DNA of 64,000 nt from Portunus trituberculatus (GCF_017591435.1 NC_059268.1:11259184-11323183), one strand, 5' to 3'. Counted from the first letter of the stretch, positions 27,165-42,609 are shown. Program-made: numbers and translations. Notes: generated by a model from the letters alone, not told the origin.

Positions 27165-27331
27165 CGAGAGGGTGGGAGGGAGGCTAGCCAGGGTTCACAG
27201 AAGGATGAGTTGAGTGGCAGCGACGTTAATTAAGGGCCGGCCAATGTTTCCTCATCTGGCGGGGAAAAAAAAAAAAAAAGCAACAGACCGCAGACTCTCT
27301 CCTTCGTAATGCGAGCAGCGAAGAAAACGTG

Positions 27332-27800
27332 CACCATATTTTGAAACCCTTCGGCGCCGCACCTCCACTACGTTCACAAGGCTACACGCGTTTCTGAAGA
27401 GGTTTCCTATGGTTCTACTGATAGATTGACAATATTTCCACACTAATTTCTAGCATAGGGACTCTTGAGAACTTAGTTAATAATCTCTGTGGCCTTTGAA
27501 AATTGTCATGCGGGAGAGCGATGCGTTTGAGTGTGTCAGTTTGCTCTTTAATAACATCTTCACACCATTTCTAGCACAGGGACTCTTGAGAAGCTGGTTA
27601 ATCATCTGTGGCCTTAGACATTGTCGTGGCGAGAGAGTGAACTGTTTGAGTGTGTGTCAGTTTGCTCTACAATAACTTCTCCACATTATTTCCAGCATAA
27701 AAACTCCCGAGGACCTGGTTAATTATCTCTGTAGCCTTAGAAAATTGTCGTAGAGAGAGAATGAAGTGTTTAAGCGGATGTCAGTTTGCTCTACAACAAA
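27332..27800 (+). mobile_element. MITE-A copy expanded by a 121-bp internal tandem array
   Basis: Begins ACCATATTTTGAAACCCTTC. The element's 3' half plus a novel segment (GTCAGTTTGCTCT...) is repeated about three times, with unit starts at ACTCTTGAG 27461, 27582 and 27703, a constant period of 121 bp. Confidence 0.8.
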
Positions 27801-27984
27801 ATGTTCTCTCGCTTTCTTATATATGTAGTCGAGGTTTCTTATGAGCCTTTTCCACACCCAGTCTAAGGTTTCCTCTCCTCTAAGGTCTTTTTCTCTACCC
27901 ATTGTCTTAGTGGTTTCCTTCTTCCTCTCACTCTCGCTACCTCTAACTCCATCATCTTTCTCCCAATCCATTCATCTCTTATCC

Positions 27985-28216
27985 CTCAAACATTCATACC
28001 TATCTCTGGTAAACTCTGGAACTCCTTACCTGTTTCTGTGCTCCAGCTTTCTATGACCTGATTTCATTTACGAGCAAGGTTTCAAGACATTTATCCCTTT
28101 TTTTGGCTAACTATCTCGGACCTGCAGGGGGACTGTAACTAAGTAACTAAGTGGGGCTTTATTTTCGTTTTATGTTGCCCTCGACTAACCTTCCCCTCTT
28201 ACAAATAAAAAAAATT
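27985..28216 (+). mobile_element. LINE 3' end fragment with readable C-terminal codons
   Basis: From 28014 the + strand reads LWNSLPVSVLQ, as found near the C-terminus of many LINE reverse-transcriptase polyproteins, then a stop, the family tail (CTCGGACCTGCAGGGGGACT, TTCGTTTTATGTTGCCCTCG) and an A-rich end. The assignment to non-LTR retrotransposons rests on the LWNSLP motif, repeated 3' co-termination and the A-rich tail. Confidence 0.65.
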
Positions 28217-28559
28217 GTAACCATGAGTGCCAAAAACTATCACCTCACCCGCTAGGAAATATTGTATGGATAAAAAAAAAAAAAGACAGCCACAGCAATA
28301 AAAACAAAAAAGAAAAAAGTTGTCCCTGCTGTATTAAGAGCAATTTAAGTTCCTGGAAACCTTCATTTACTTACGGAGGATATTTTCAGCCGTAAGTTGG
28401 AACAGAAAACTCTCGACTCCCTCCCTGGAAGTCGCTTTTTGATACGTGTTTCCAAGGGGGATTAGATCAGCGTAGCCTCCATCACAGTAATCTTTCGCCA
28501 CGGCTTCCTGGGAAATGGTCGCGCTCAGATCAGACTCATACTTACTCCGGAACTAATTC

Positions 28560-28985
28560 ATGCTGTGTTTTTTTTGTATTATTTTTTATCCCTCGTGTTT
28601 CAAAGGGGTTAAAACTAGCGTAGCCTTCGTCACTACTGATCACGCTGTTCATTTTCCCTCGTACGTTTTCCTTTTCTATTTTTTTTTTTTTTTCGATACG
28701 TATGTTGGTTCTTTACTTTCATTCACCTCTCGTGGTTTTCAGGGTCTTCAAAATATACATAGGACTGTTTTTCTTTTCCCCAGTGCGTTTTTTTTTTCCT
28801 TTTTAATTGATGTATGTGTTTGGTCTTTACTTTTATTCATGATCTTCAAACTCTACATAGAAGTACCACATTCTGAAACTACTACTATTCTTCTTCTTTT
28901 CTTCCTCCTCTTCTTCAACCCTGCACTTACGCTCGTTCAAAAGCGCCTTCAAATATCACGACCAACACTGAGGCGATTGTAGAGA
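28560..28985 (+). repeat. T-rich degenerate duplication
   Basis: Two related segments of about 110 bp, TTTGGTTCTTTACTTTCATTC-like and GGTCTTTACTTTTATTCATG, each ends in a CTTCAAA-TATACATAG variant (near 28750-28765 and 28846-28860). The long Phe-rich frame over them is treated as composition, not a gene. Confidence 0.45.
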
Positions 28986-29040
28986 GATGACCTGAGCCTC
29001 CCACCCGCTCCGCCCCCGCAATTGCCTAACTGAAGGGCCG

Positions 29041-29586
<546 letters not shown>

Positions 29587-30021
29587 CATAGTCTTGGTGT
29601 CTGATTCGATCTATTTTCTCTTGTAAAAGTTAGCTGGTCTTTAAAGTCTCTAGCATTTGTTCTTCTACAGTATTATATTCTTCCTCACACTGTCTATTTC
29701 TCAGTCGTGTGGTCTCTCTCTCTCTCTCTCTGTAATCCCTCCATCTAGGTCCTCGCTCTCACCGCCAAAAGCCACACAAGGTCCCACGAGTCCCCTCAGC
29801 CGCCCCATCCTGCGCCTGCCTTCCTCCACACTGCCACATGATCGACCACAACGCGCGGGAGTCGACAGCTGGCCACGAGAGGATTATCCCACTTATTTAG
29901 AGGAGATTTGATGAAGGGGAAGGAACGGGGAGCAGCGATAAAACACGACGATTATGGATGAGAGATATAACTACTTGAACTCTCACAGTGAACTAAGTGA
30001 GATGGAACGAAAGGACAGGAA

Positions 30022-30661
<640 letters not shown>

Positions 30662-31299
30662 TTAAAGGAAGGCAGAGGAGGCGACGGGAAGGAATGAGGG
30701 GAGGGAGCGTGGGTGGAGGCGGGGAGGCAAACGAAACAGTTACAGGAAGAAGATGAAGGAAGGAAGAAACAGGATGAAGGAAAGGGCAAAAGCAGGACAA
30801 GAGAGAGGAAGAGTGAGGGGAAAGAAGAGTGAGGGGCACAGGAGACACATAAGGGGAGGAGGTTGAGAGGGTTGATAACTGACCAGCTGGCACCATCTGT
30901 CCTTTCCCTCACCACCACCCCACCCACCCACCCACCACCACCGTCGCCATCACGCGGCTGGCGACCACATGGCACCCAGTGAGGCACCACCACCACCACC
31001 ACCACCATCACCGCCGTCCCTGCCACCCGTTCAACTATCCACAAAGGAGTTAAACATGTATCAATCCTCCTTATGTGTCAATTCTACTGGTTGCTAGTGA
31101 AGAAGAAAGAGAAGAGAGGGAAGGAGGAGGAGATTGTGGAGAGAAAACGGAGGTGGTATAGCGGGTGATGCGGGCGTCCCTGAGATGGTGTATGGTTAGT
31201 TATGGGAAGGCGGCAAGGCAAGGCAGACGAGGCAGACAAGACAGATGGACTCTTACATATAACAGGTCTCCTTACGCCGCCTCGCCTTCGTCTTACAAT

Positions 31300-32232
31300 G
31301 GACCATATTCTGAAACACTCAGGCGCCGCACCTCCACTACTGTTACAGACTCATAGCTGGAGTTACACGAATTTATAAGGATGTTTTAAGGTTTTAGTGA
31401 CAGATTAACAAGATTTCTATATTATTAAAACGAGAAACAGTCTTGAGAACCACGAGTAAGCGAAACAGTCTGTGTAGGGATAATGGAGGCCTTTGAAAAC
31501 AATTATCGTGAAAGAGTTAAGGCTACACGGGTTTCTGAGGATGTTTTAAAGTTTCAGTAACAATTTATCAAGATTTCTACAATATCAATAGGAGAATCAG
31601 TCTAGAGAACTCGTATAAGCACATCTGGGCCTTTGAAAACAATTATCGTGAAAGAGTTAAGGCTACACGGGTTTCTGAAGGTGCTTTTAAGGTTTAACTG
31701 ACAGATTAACAAGATTTCTACATTATTAAAAGGAGAATCAGTCTTGAGAACTCGTGTAAGTTTATCTGGGCCCTTGAAAACAGTTATGGTGAGAGAGTTG
31801 GAGTTGCACGGGTTTCTGAGGGTATTTTTAAGGTTTTAGTGACAGATTAACAAGATTTCTATATTATTAAAAGGAGAAGCAGCAATCTTAAGAACCTGTG
31901 CAATCATCTCTGGGGCATTTGAAAACAGTCGTGGTGAGGGAATTGAAGCTACACGAGGTTCTGATGGTGTTCTTTAACGTTTTAGTGGCATTTAACAAGA
32001 TTTCTACGTTATTAAAATGAGAAACAGCCATGAGAACCTGTATGAGCATATCAGAGGCCTTTCAAAACAGTAATAGTGAGAGAGTTAGAGCTACAGTGTA
32101 TTTTAATGTTTTAGTGAAATATTAACAAGATTTCTAGCGTTATTAGAAGAATAAACAATATTGAGAAAAGGTGCAATCATCTCTGGGGCCTTTAAAAACA
32201 GTCGTAGAGAGAGTTAAGCGTTTCTCAATATG
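31300..32232 (+). mobile_element. MITE-A copy expanded to 0.93 kb by an internal tandem array
   Basis: Starts GGACCATATTCTGAAACACT and ends AAGCGTTTCTCAATAT. Between the two terminal repeats, the core (CTACACGGGTTTCTGA to GAAAACAGTCGTGGTGAGAG) occurs six times, with equivalent positions at 31361, 31521, 31661, 31802, 31947 and 32089. Periods are 140-145 bp after a longer first unit. Each unit carries AACAAGATTTCTA and GAGAA-CAGTCTTGAGAAC variants. Confidence 0.87.
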
Positions 32233-32571
32233 AATATGGGTTTACTCGTTACGGTTCGCTCTTTATTTCTTGCCTACAGTGGATGCTAAGCTGGTCTTCC
32301 ACTTTAGGAATGAACAGGGTAGAACATAAGGGACAAGGGACGAAAAGTATAAAAGCTTGTTTACTAAATAATTGTAGTTTTGTTACACTGTTCATTTCTT
32401 CATTGGTGTTGGATCTCAAGCTGCTCTTTTTAGCCAGAAATGCACAGGGTGAAGCATCAAGAGCGAGGCATTAAAGCTTGTTAAAAAAAAGTGGTCATAA
32501 GTACATGTAATAGTGACAAATTGTGTGTATGAAATAATTTAGCTCTGACTGTAACGGGGAGCGCTTTAACG

Positions 32572-32573
32572 CA

Positions 32574-32649
<76 letters not shown>

Positions 32650-32890
32650 ACAAGCATCAACATTCCCACAAGCTGACGTGTTCTTGAGACTTGTAGAGGC
32701 AGTTAAACCTTCTCTCTCTTTACTATACTACACCCCGAACATTACACAGTGCAGGATGCCACAGACTGCCTCGTGAGGGCCAACAAGTCTGCTGCTATTT
32801 GTTCCTCCTTTGTGTGGTTTCATGCGGGTAAGTGAGGGATGCCAACAAAGCCTCCACCACCACCACCACCACCACCACCACCACCACCAC
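32572..32890 (+). repeat. (CA)37 and (CAC)n microsatellites
   Basis: CA 32572-32646; CAC 32852-32890, then TCC. Confidence 0.95.
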
Positions 32891-33261
32891 CTCCTCCTCC
32901 TCCTTCATTACCACTAGTCCCAGTCTCTCCCTTTCTTTCTCTCCTCCCTTAACAACATCACGTCTTGAGGAACGCCCTACCCTATGACATCACCACTGCC
33001 ACCACCACAAACATCTCCCCACTATCGTTCCCGCCACTTTTAAACAATAAACACGAGATATTTTACATAAGGTGGACATTTTCACGCCTCCCCGTCAGTT
33101 CTTCCTTTCTAGATCACCACATTCACTATAGGCCACGAGTTTACCCACGCCTCAACATCTGCGGCCACCACACCATAACAGATGTTAGGGACGGACCGTC
33201 AGTCAAGCGCTCCGGACTGAGTGAAGGGGAGCATCAGTCTAGCTGCGAGCATCAACACATG

Positions 33262-33488
33262 GGACCTTATTCTGAACCATTTATCCGCCGCATCTCAATT
33301 ACTTTCAAACGGGTTTAGTTAAAGTGAAGGGTTTTAAGGGTGTTCTTTTTTTTTTTTCAATTTTAGTAACAAATGAACTAGATTTTCATATCAATAGGAA
33401 AAACAGTCTTGAGAACCTGCCTGATCATCTCTCTGGTCTTTGAAAGTAGTCGCGATGATAGAGCAAAGCGTTCCTGAATACAGGTTAT
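33262..33488 (+). mobile_element. MITE-A copy
   Basis: GGACCTTATTCTGAACCATT start and AAGCGTTCCTGAATACAG end; internal T run of 12. A second copy follows about 15 bp downstream. Confidence 0.82.
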
Positions 33489-33499
33489 ATAGTATATAG

Positions 33500-33702
33500 T
33501 ATCATAATCAGAAACGCTTCTCTGCTACACTTAAGGTTCTAGTTGAAGAGACACGAGATTTTAAGGATATCAGGGATCTCTTCTCTAGCGAAAGGTTAAC
33601 AGGACTTTCTTTCATTACTAACATCAGAAACAGTCTTGGGAACCCGTTAATCATCTCTGTGGTCTTTGAAAACAATCGTGGTGAGAGAGCAAAGCCTTTT
33701 TG
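33500..33702 (+). mobile_element. MITE-A copy, second of a direct pair
   Basis: Starts ATAATCAGAAACGCTTCTCT; contains CCCGTTAATCATCTCTGTGG and GGTGAGAGAGCAAAGCC. Its 3' tip is diverged. Confidence 0.78.
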
Positions 33703-33978
33703 GAGTGGCAGGGAGCACCAGGCATCACCGCCCTAACATCAACACTGACACATGGAGGACGCAACCTGTTATCCCTAGGGAGGATCATGTCCCTCGCTGC
33801 GCCAAGGAAAACAGACAACCTCTTCCCGGTACACTGAAAAAGGCGCTGCAGTTCACTATCTGGTGTTCTCTGTGACTAGCAGAAGGATGTTAAGTTTGAT
33901 ATTACACTCAGTTAAGCACTGATTCTTTCCGATAGACAAGGCATAAATGAATCAGTTATTTAATCACAAACACAAACA

Positions 33979-33979
33979 C

Positions 33980-34017
<38 letters not shown>
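33979..34017 (+). repeat. (CA)n microsatellite
   Basis: 39 bp of CA. Confidence 0.92.
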
Positions 34018-34018
<1 letters not shown>

Positions 34019-35139
34019 CAAAAACCACAGGAATATAGTGCAGGTCCTGAATACCACACCTATGTAAACACACACACAGACACACTAAGCGTCACTGGTA
34101 ACTCAATAATAACAGCCCTTCCCAAACCAACATTCAGGAGGCGAGCGATGGAGAGCCGTGGCCGCAGTGCTTGACTGGTAGGCTCTTCACGGGGCAGGAT
34201 GGGCGCGGCAAGGACGGCGAGAACGGTCCACTCACTGTCTGTATCTCGCTTCAGGCTCGAGCGTGAAGTGTGTGGAAGGCGTGACCAGGCAATGTACTGA
34301 ACCCTGAACCCTGAACCTTGAACCTTTTACTCTCTCTCTCTCTCTTTCTCGGTGGTAATATTCGTCACCCCTTCTATCATTCTGTGAGATTCCCCGCCTC
34401 CAGTCAGCAGCGTGTGATAGCGAATTGGTGGTGGCTGACCCTCCTTCTCCCTTCCCCCTCACTTCCCTTCCATCTTCCCCACTCCCTCTTCCAGTATCAT
34501 TCCTTCTTTTTTTCTTCATCTTCATCTCTTAGTTCATGTACTTATCACCACTTCCTTTTCTGTTCCTCCATCCTCCTCTTTCTCTCAGTTATCTTCCTTC
34601 CTTCATTTCTACTGCAAATTTCTTTTTCTTTCATAAATTTCTTTGCTTTCTTTTTTCCTCTTCTATCCTTCCTCTTTCTTCCCTAACTCCTCTTTCCCTT
34701 CCTCTTTCTGTCACTCTTCACAATCTTCCTTCCTCCTACATCTCTTCACTTTCGTTCCTCTCTCCTTCCTTCTCTTCCTCCCTTCCAATTTCACTCTCCA
34801 GGTCCTATTGCAGTCCTCTCTCTTTCCCTCCTTCGATCTTTTCCCTTCCCTCGCATGTCTCCTCCCTTTTCCCCTCTTTTTCCCCTCCCTTGGCACCCAT
34901 TCACTGGCTGCCCGCTTTGCACAGCCCTCCAAGACACGTCTGGTCTCCTAAAGCTGTGACTACCTGCTTGTATCACCTGTCTCCAGTGCCTTCCACCTCG
35001 ACTCCATTCAGTGACTCGGGAAGGCAGAAAGAGGAAGGGCGGGAGATAGAGAGAGAAGGGGAATAATGAAAATGTTGGGATACTAGACATGCGATAAGAG
35101 GTGAAAGTAAGGAAGGGAAAGGTGAGGAGGAAAGGTGGG

Positions 35140-36140
35140 GTTGTCATGATATGGGTGGGAAAGTGAAGAAGTGCAAGGGTGAAGGTTGATACACGAGAAC
35201 ATGGATCTAAAAATAGAGTGCTGATAAGAGGAACGTAACGCAGGGAAGGGAAACAAGTTAACGAGAAGCAGGGACGTCAGAACTATACGGAGGGGAAAAG
35301 TCAGGAAAGGTTCGATGAAAAAGATATAAAAGAAGTGAAGAAGTCCAAGGGTTGAAGTTCATACGAAAACATACACATAAAATTTGCTGTTGAGAGAAAA
35401 TCAGGGAAGTGGAGACGATGAAAAGCAGGAAAGCCATGCAGAATCAGGGAAGAGAGAGCTGAGAAATGTTACTGTAGTGGGAAAGAGAAAAGAAAGAGGA
35501 AGTTATGATGAGGATTCATTAGAAAGCCTGGATTTAAATTTTTAAAGCATGCCAAGTGGAAAGCTGCAGTAAAGATAAACAAAAGCAACAATACCAGGGA
35601 ATAGAGAGAGGTCAGGAGAAGTCGTGGTGGAAGGAAAGCTCATGGTTATAAAGGTAGCCGAAGCTAAACACGTCTGAACAGTCAAGGAAGTAAACTAATA
35701 AGTAGAAACAACAGAATCAGGGCCGAAAGAAGTAAAGGAAAGCGATGATAGCAAGGACAGGCAGCAAAGAGGAAGAGCCATGCAGGAGGTAGAGGATACG
35801 AGTAAACGCCGATAGCAAAAAGCCATGGAAGGAAGTGAAGTAATGAGAGACAGAACCATCAATACAAGAGGTTATAAAAGGCTAGGGATCGAGGCAGGGA
35901 AAAGTAATGAAAGGACAAGAAGCAAAACGGAAGAGCCATACGAGTAAACCCTAATAACAAAAAGCCAGTGAGGAAAGTAATGAGATATACATATAAGGGG
36001 CAGGGGAAAGGTAAAGGAAGCAAAGCAAACAAAAAAGTAAAGTAACGAGAGGCAGAAGTATCAGTACCATTATATAAAAGGTTAGGAAAGGCAGCGATGG
36101 GAAGGACAGGAAACATAGAGTTCAAGGTTAACATACGAGT
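35140..36140. repeat. Degenerate purine-rich tandem repeats
   Basis: Related blocks recur at irregular spacing: GTGAAGAAGT-CAAGGGTGAAG at 35163 and 35334 (171 bp apart); TACGAGTAAAC near 35799 and 35939; GAGGTTATAAAAGGCTAGG near 35869 and 36073. The + strand is strongly A/G-rich. It looks like an old satellite-like array; no gene was recognised. Confidence 0.55.
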
Positions 36141-36360
36141 ACCTACAGCTAAACATGCCGATACATCCGTGCAGGCTGTCCGTCACGGGGAGCATCGACA
36201 CCTGTCCGTCCGCCGCCTCCCATTAATCAATCCCGCTGCATTACCTGCCCGCCGATGCAACACGGTCACCTGTTCACGGACACTGGACTAATTCCTTCCG
36301 CTGACGCCCTCATCGATCTATTGACCGCTGCCGCACCTGGTGAGGCATTGAAGGCACCTC

Positions 36361-36918
<558 letters not shown>

Positions 36919-37210
36919 TTCATGCTGATACTTGCAAGGCACACCCAGACGGAACAAAGCCAAGCCTGCCACGCACCAGGAACACTTGCCAGGGATCACG
37001 GAAGCCACGGTAACTTTTCCCATTGTTTCTACGCATCCACAGTGCACTTTCACACGCCACCAATTTCGATCAGATCAGAGGCCAAAACTTGAAGCTTCGA
37101 GCATGCACGTAACTGAACTCTGTAAGGCAATCCCACAGCACTGCCGCGTGAGGTGCTTGCGTTATTGGATAGTGCAAGTTTCCCACGGTCAATATTGCGT
37201 GGTGAGATGT

Positions 37211-37355
37211 GGCCCCGTATTCAGAAAGGTCTAGCTCTCTCACCACGACGATTTTCAAAGGCCACAGAGACGATGAGCCGACTAGTCAAAGAGGGTTTCT
37301 CCGGTTGATAATGTAGAAACCTTGTTAATCTCACTAGCACACCATACTCTTACAA
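37211..37355 (-). mobile_element. MITE-A copy, truncated
   Basis: CGTATTCAGAAAGGTCTAGC, then CTCTCACCACGACGATTTTC and the normal interior; the far third is missing. Confidence 0.75.
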
Positions 37356-37450
37356 AATTATATGTTAAGATACCGTTCTATCTAATAATAATACAAATAC
37401 GAAATTACAGGTTTTTTTTTCAAGCATCTGATACTGATAGCATACCTCCC

Positions 37451-38214
<764 letters not shown>

Positions 38215-38554
38215 GGGCAGTCCGTCTTGAAGAATTCCTGTGCTAGGGGTTATGAGATTCAATTACTTACTACACCCACTAAAGTAATTCCCAGCAGGCG
38301 TAATATCACGTATACACTGTCCCATACATCAGAGGTGCGGGGGTAAGGAGAGGCAACGGCAGCACAAACAAAAGCAGACCCTTTGGCCCTTAATAGATAG
38401 TACGCGATTGTATACAGTAAACTTAGACACAGTATGGAACTTTAAAAGATTATGTAAACGTATGGATGCGGAAGATGGGTGGAAATAAGTATAGATATCT
38501 TTCTTTATTCATGTGTAGACCTGATGGCTTCTTGCAGCTTCCCTTTCTTTTTTA

Positions 38555-38760
38555 GACCATGTTTTGAAACCCATCTGCGCCGCACCTAAACCATTTAAAA
38601 ATTCTCTAGTTGAGGCTACTTGGGTTTTTAAAGGTGTGTTTACGGTTTAAGTGACAAGTGAACACGCTCTCCATTATCAATAGAAGAGACAGTCTTAAGA
38701 ACCTGGGTAATCATCACTGTGGCCTTTGAAAATAGTCGTGGTGCGAGAGCAAAGCATGAC
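38555..38760 (+). mobile_element. MITE-A copy
   Basis: GACCATGTTTTGAAACCCAT start, and GGCCTTTGAAAATAGTCGTG plus GCGAGAGCAAAGCAT near the end. Confidence 0.78.
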
Positions 38761-40296
38761 AATGCGACATACCGACACAGAACAAAAACCCTTGATGTGG
38801 AAATGAGAGGAACGAGTTTACAGCGAGGATCTTGACCCCGGACACCCACGTAGTACTAATGAGGACAATGAGGAGAACTCTCACGGCTCGCCACAATGAT
38901 GTTCGGAGGGCGCTAAGTGCTATTCTGGAGAGGCCGGCCTTGGCGAGATCACGGTGATTCAGCACTGCAGATTCAGCCGCCAAAACAAAAGCTTGGGTAT
39001 TAAGTCTGTACAGTCGGAAAAAGATGGCTGAGAATACTCGTATCACCTAAATCAACGTACCGATCCGTCCCTTCGCTGTGTATCACGTCATTATATTACA
39101 TTATAGAACATTTCCATGGTGTATATTCTACTGAAGTCAACACGAAAATACCACAGATACGCCACGTCTACGACTAACATATGCGCCACAAGTGTGTTAT
39201 ATGTACCAGCTGTGGTGTTGTTCCTCCGAGGCATCCACCCACTGCGCCGCGGTAGGTGACACTGCACCGTCAAGGTTGTGTTAATAGTACATAATTGCTG
39301 GTTACGTGACTCAGAGGCTTGTTTTCTTAGAAGCTTCCCTCTTCCATCAGGCAAATTCTTCACAGGCTACAGTCATGGTTTGTCGTGTTATCATGAATGT
39401 CTTTCCTAAATATAATATCACGATAACATCACAATTATAGAAACACCTGAAAATCCATAATGACGTCACCCTATAGACTTTTTTTAAGTATTCTCCCTAC
39501 AGACTGTTTTTAAAGTATTCTTTTATAGTTATAACATGATTCAACTTATTCCTGAGTAGATATAAGCGTCTGAGTAAACTCCAACAACTCATCAACTTCC
39601 GGAGCTGTACAAGACGATACAAACACGTGCGAAACAGACACACTGGGTGATTTGCTGCCCACACAGGGGGTAGACCTTTTCCAACCTCCACTCCCCCCTA
39701 TCCACTCTCTACTGACCTGGCCAGATGGGGAGGGAAGGAAAACAGAGAAGAGACCCGCAGGCTACAAGGGACGTTAGCTCCAGTATCAAGAGCTAAAACA
39801 TTCCGCAGGGAGAGTGAACCAGACACACGCCTCTCTTGCAAGGACAACACACTTTCCTCGCTGGTTTTTGTGGCTCCTGGTTCCGGGATGGGGAGGATCA
39901 AAGGACTTCTGGCCGGATGTTATCTTACCGGGGCCAACACGAACTGACCCGGAATATGACCCACCACTCGGCACCTCAATAATGACCGACCCGAGCTGAC
40001 CCTTCCGCACGGACACACAATGCCTCCTCGACCTCGCCACCGCCAGTGACCAGACGCCAGAGACGCCAAACACACTCCATTCTGCTCCTCACGCTCCGCT
40101 CTTTGTCCTTCCCGAGACGCTATACTTTGCTGGGAGGAGCATCGCAACACCTCGCCCTGTACTCTTTCCTCTTGATTACTCCTTTTTTTATATCTAATTT
40201 GACTTTTAAACGCGATCATTGGAATTTTTACTATAAAGGTACAAACACGACTATAATTCTATGACGTCTACAAACACCTAACTGGCGAAGACAAGG
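38761..40296. other. Repeat-poor DNA with a GC-richer part, nothing recognised
   Basis: No simple-sequence tract. 39560-40110 is GC-richer and open in several frames, but no frame resembles a known family and no supported splice pattern was seen. It could be regulatory or an unrecognised exon. Confidence 0.4.
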
Positions 40297-40516
40297 CTCA
40301 TATTCTCAAACACTTCTATGCTCCACCTCCTCTATTTCAAAACGCTTTATCTATATTCACCACGAGATTTTTAAGATGTTGTTACGGTTCTAGAGGCAAA
40401 ATGACAATATTTCTACATTATTAACTGGAGAAACACTTAAAGACCCCGCTAATCATCTCGGTGGCCTTTGAAAATATTCGTGATGAGAGAGCAAAGCGTT
40501 TCTGAATACGGATTAT
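40297..40516 (+). mobile_element. MITE-A copy, near complete
   Basis: CATATTCTCAAACACTTCTA start, TGGCCTTTGAAAATATTCGT, and GAGAGCAAAGCGTTTCTGAA at the end, about 220 bp. With 25007-25225 this is a good guide to the unexpanded length. Confidence 0.85.
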
Positions 40517-41145
40517 AAAACCTTCACTTTCATAGTTGCTTTGTAAATATTTCAAAGACAAAGGACACACAGTACAAGCATCTTAGGTCTTCTCTTTCAG
40601 TGATAAGCTCAAGTAGTTGTGTGTTCCGCGGAATGTGTTTGGCTTAGTCTATCACAAGATGCCGCTGCCATCTTGAGACAGACAACACGGATGGAGGTCT
40701 CTATTTCAGACAACGGCGAAAGAGAAGGGAGAAAATAAATATACATAAATAAAACATGAATTATTGGTATTATTCAGCCTGAGCAGTGCCTAAATAGAGC
40801 AGGAAACAAGGTGGAGAAGGTGCCACTTTCGTCCGTGACTCATGCGCATCCACTGTCTTCCGTGAAAAAATAGAAATACCACCACCATCGCTAAACCACC
40901 ACCAACAACAACAACACAGACGCCGCCGCCACCACCGCCCACGAGGAGGCCGTCATTCTACTCTGGGCGAAGGCGTCAGGCAGCGGGTGGTAGCGGCTTT
41001 CATCTATGCCTTTGTGCTACTGCAGGCTGTACCGCGGCTGGGAAAACAAGAGGGTGCGTCTTCTGAGTATAGAGACATGAGCCTTTCTTGCTTCATTTCT
41101 TCCCTGTGTGTAAATTGCGCGTGAAATCTTGCAGTAAATGAAGGG

Positions 41146-41148
<3 letters not shown>

Positions 41149-41231
<83 letters not shown>

Positions 41232-41314
41232 TATTACAACTTTGATCAACCACCGATCCTCTCCTTATCTCGGAAAAAGAAAAAAGGTTGAGACAAAAGC
41301 AAACTTGACGTTGC

Positions 41315-41376
<62 letters not shown>
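41149..41376 (+). repeat. Two (CT)n microsatellites
   Basis: CT 41149-41224 and 41317-41376. Confidence 0.96.
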
Positions 41377-41378
<2 letters not shown>

Positions 41379-42086
41379 TCAAGTTCTGCTAATTATTTCC
41401 TATTTTTCTTTATTATCATCTTCGTCAGGTGTTTGTTTGAAGCGTGAAGGAGACCTGCCATCACCTTTCAATATCAGTGACAAACAGACAGACAGGCCTC
41501 GTTTTTTTACTCTTCCCCTTCTTCTTCGGGAGAGAATCGATCATTTCATTGGTTCCCGTCTCATTGGTGTCAAAGAATAGATTCGTTTAAAAAGCTAGAC
41601 AAAACATAAATTACTTCTCTCTCCCTGCTTGTTGTGTTGTATACGCAATAGAAATATTATACAGACCAAACAAAAAAAAAATCATACTTTCACGCATTAT
41701 AATTAGTATATTTCCTGGTAATAAAGGATACTGCAAATGACAAAGCATCATAAAGTATATACGATTTCTTTAAAGCTGCAACATACTACTTATTACCTAA
41801 ACTGTATTCAGGAGTACGTAAATAAATACCAAACAATACCATTTCCACGATCTCTTAGTCTTAGCTCTAGTGAAACGGTATTTACTTTTTTCTTTCTTTC
41901 TTTTAATCACATCACGTCACATCAGGAATCCACGCAACAAAAATGAGGCGACGCGACTTTGACAATCTTGAACTCCGGGACAACTCTGTAAAACTTGCCA
42001 CTTGGAAACAAAAGACGTAGGCACTTCTCTTAGAGGCGACTCAGGCTGGAACGACCTGCCGTGAGGTGATAACAGACCCCCACCCC

Positions 42087-42090
<4 letters not shown>

Positions 42091-42167
<77 letters not shown>

Positions 42168-42270
42168 CATATCAACTCTAGCATCTTCACACTACTTCTA
42201 CTATTACTACTACTACTACTACAATTACTACTACTCCTACTACTACTCCTACTATTACTACTACTACTAC
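42091..42270 (+). repeat. (CT)37 and (TAC)n microsatellites
   Basis: CT 42091-42164; TAC with TCC and TAT variants 42188-42270. Confidence 0.95.
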
Positions 42271-42609
42271 GCACACATAACCCATATTAGCCAAACACCC
42301 ACACTAACTCCACCTCCCACACCATCACCTTAACATATATACTGGCACTACCTCCCAGCACCGCCACGCCTCCCTTGATGCCACTACAGAGCTGGGTCAT
42401 TAGGGAGCTTTAAAAGATTAGAGGAATTGGATGAGGAAGATGGATTGAGATAAGTTGAGCATGTTTTAATCCTTTCAATGTTATGTTAATCTTTGGGTAA
42501 CATTAAAAAGAGCATAGGAACATAATTTGAGTAGGTCTAAGGTGAATTGAAAGAATTAGAGATACGTTTTCCATTTCTTTATGCTACCTATATACATAAC
42601 GAAGAAATA

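Noticed and set aside
28560..28982. 140-codon Phe-rich + strand frame
   Set aside because: Composition of T-rich repeats; it looks membrane-like only because T-rich codons encode hydrophobic residues.
31300..32232. Direct repeats that might be a CRISPR or a coding repeat protein
   Set aside because: Units are 140-145 bp without spacers, contain stops in all frames and end in MITE inverted repeats.
34290..34325. CCCTGAA repeats that might be telomere-like
   Set aside because: Only three or four imperfect units and not an arthropod telomere motif.
39497..40264. Overlapping frames in a GC-richer stretch
   Set aside because: Neither strand gives a recognisable domain or a consistent splice pattern; kept only as an unassigned region.
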